The notes under the pieces are model-generated. The model saw only the letters and a list, made by a program, of their open reading frames with translations. It searched no databases and was not told the origin of the DNA. Positions 63,349 through 64,000 of a stretch of 64,000 nt of DNA are shown piece by piece; the first letter of the stretch is position 1; the number at the start of each line of letters is the position of its first letter. The position numbers and the translations under genes are program-made. Origin of the DNA: Phaeobacter gallaeciensis DSM 26640 (GTDB lineage Bacteria; Pseudomonadota; Alphaproteobacteria; Rhodobacterales; Rhodobacteraceae); contig NC_023137.1 in NCBI RefSeq assembly GCF_000511385.1, positions 2,177,001-2,241,000 on the forward strand, written 5' to 3'.

Positions 63349-64000
63349 ATGACGGCATTGCGGGAATATCAACGGCTTGAGGCTGCAGCCCTGTGGCGGG
63401 CCGCCCCTGATGCGCAGCGGCGCGATGTTATCGTTTCGGTCGGGGACGCGACCCTGACCATCGCCGATATGAACGACCGGCCGCTGGCGCATTGGTCGCT
63501 GGCGGCACTCGAGCGTCAGAACCCCGGCGGCTTCCCTGCCCTGTTTCACCCCTTTGGCGACCCCGGTGAAACGCTGGAGATTGCCGAAGATGAAACGGCC
63601 ATGCTGGATGCGATCAACCGGTTGCAATCCGCCCTCACCCGTGCCCGTGCCCGCCCGGGTCGCCTGCGCGCTGTTACACTGCTCTCGACACTGGCCGTTG
63701 CCGCCGGGCTTGCCGTATTCTGGCTGCCGAATGCGCTGCTGTCCCATACGGTCGACGTGGTGCCGGATATCAAGCGCAAGGCGCTGGGGCAGGCCTTGCT
63801 CGGCCGGATTGAGCGGGTGTCGGGTCAGGCCTGCAGCACGCTGGAGACCGCGCCCATTCTGGACCGGCTGGCGGAGCGGCTGGATGTACGCCAACTGGTG
63901 ATCCTGCGCAGCGGTGTGGCCAGCAGCCTCTATCTGCCCGGCGGTATCGTCCTGCTGAACCGTGATCTGGTCGAGGATCACGAAGATCCGGCTGTCGCAG
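63349..64000 (+). CDS. Membrane protein, 5' part; possibly M48-like peptidase
   Basis: An ATG at 63349 opens a frame with no stop to the end of the window, 217 codons. It has a soluble start, a helix (about 107-129, AVTLLSTLAVAAGLAVFWLP) and, near the end, the segment LYLPGGIVLLNRDLVEDHEDP (given as positions about 193-213). That segment resembles the strand before the HExxH motif of M48 peptidases, which would lie just outside the window. The rest of the protein is unfamiliar. It is 113 bases after the acyl-CoA synthetase. Confidence 0.6.
   Translation, partial: MTALREYQRLEAAALWRAAPDAQRRDVIVSVGDATLTIADMNDRPLAHWSLAALERQNPGGFPALFHPFGDPGETLEIAEDETAMLDAINRLQSALTRARARPGRLRAVTLLSTLAVAAGLAVFWLPNALLSHTVDVVPDIKRKALGQALLGRIERVSGQACSTLETAPILDRLAERLDVRQLVILRSGVASSLYLPGGIVLLNRDLVEDHEDPAVA

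Noticed and set aside
1..64000. tRNA genes, rRNA genes, CRISPR arrays, insertion sequences and prophage genes
   Set aside because: I looked for T-loop patterns, evenly spaced repeats, transposase and integrase motifs on both strands and saw none that I could support; a dedicated tRNA or CRISPR search was not possible.

Overview
The window looks like a chromosomal segment of a marine alphaproteobacterium of the Rhodobacteraceae (Roseobacter group, Phaeobacter/Ruegeria-like). This rests on gene content and order: a full periplasmic Sox cluster with soxR/soxS, the NDUFA12-mlaD-DUF2155-aat block, a fused MrpAB antiporter, OpgC-OpgG-OpgH, Hint_2-type proteins, high GC and dense ATGA-coupled operons. 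The genus is an inference. I found no tRNA, rRNA, CRISPR array, phage or insertion sequence.

Layout. 0-1 kb: end of a branched-chain amino acid ABC transporter (livG tail, livF). 1-8.6 kb: housekeeping genes, namely a PAS-LuxR regulator, accB-accC, aat, an envelope lipid-transport MCE protein, the complex I assembly-type protein NDUFA12, RidA, clpX and clpP. 8.9-12.2 kb: a GlxA/AraC regulator, a lytic transglycosylase and an Hsp70 relative. 12.3-26.2 kb: the sulfur-oxidation island. soxV-W-X-Y-Z-A-B-C-D lie on the minus strand. Divergent from them are soxS-soxR, a YeeE/YedE sulfur transporter, a DUF302 protein, a TPP-dependent enzyme and a class III CoA transferase.

26.6-32.7 kb: a TPR protein followed by the coupled periplasmic-glucan operon opgC-opgG-opgH, ending in a strong terminator. 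32.8-34.2 kb: a lipoprotein esterase and a Tat-dependent rhodanese. 34.5-40.4 kb: the Mrp/Pha cation/proton antiporter (AB fused, C, D, E, F, G). 40.5-43.7 kb: a SelD fused to an FAD/NAD oxidoreductase, convergent with the tRNA 2-selenouridine synthase gene mnmH. 43.9-50.7 kb: MarR, DUF1992, a UshA-type nucleotidase, DUF952-pyrD-arsC-like, a MATE exporter and two hotdog thioesterases. 50.8-59.8 kb: a fatty-acid beta-oxidation region with two MerR regulators, two acyl-CoA dehydrogenases, a GST, a thiolase and a bifunctional hydratase/3-hydroxyacyl-CoA dehydrogenase. 59.9-64 kb: a degenerate Hint protein, a sulfotransferase, an acyl-CoA synthetase and the start of a membrane protein that may be an M48-like peptidase.

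The clearest regulatory signal is a set of ATTC-N8-GAAT palindromes. This is the operator pattern associated with the persulfide-sensing ArsR subgroup SoxR/BigR/SqrR. Perfect copies lie in front of soxX, soxB and soxC, with a near match between soxV and soxS. SoxR, encoded in the same island, keeps the two sensor cysteines, so the island appears to be repressed at several internal points rather than at one promoter. A second dense regulatory region lies between the two merR genes of the beta-oxidation cluster, where ACGTCA-like half-sites and two long inverted repeats fill a 373-base gap.
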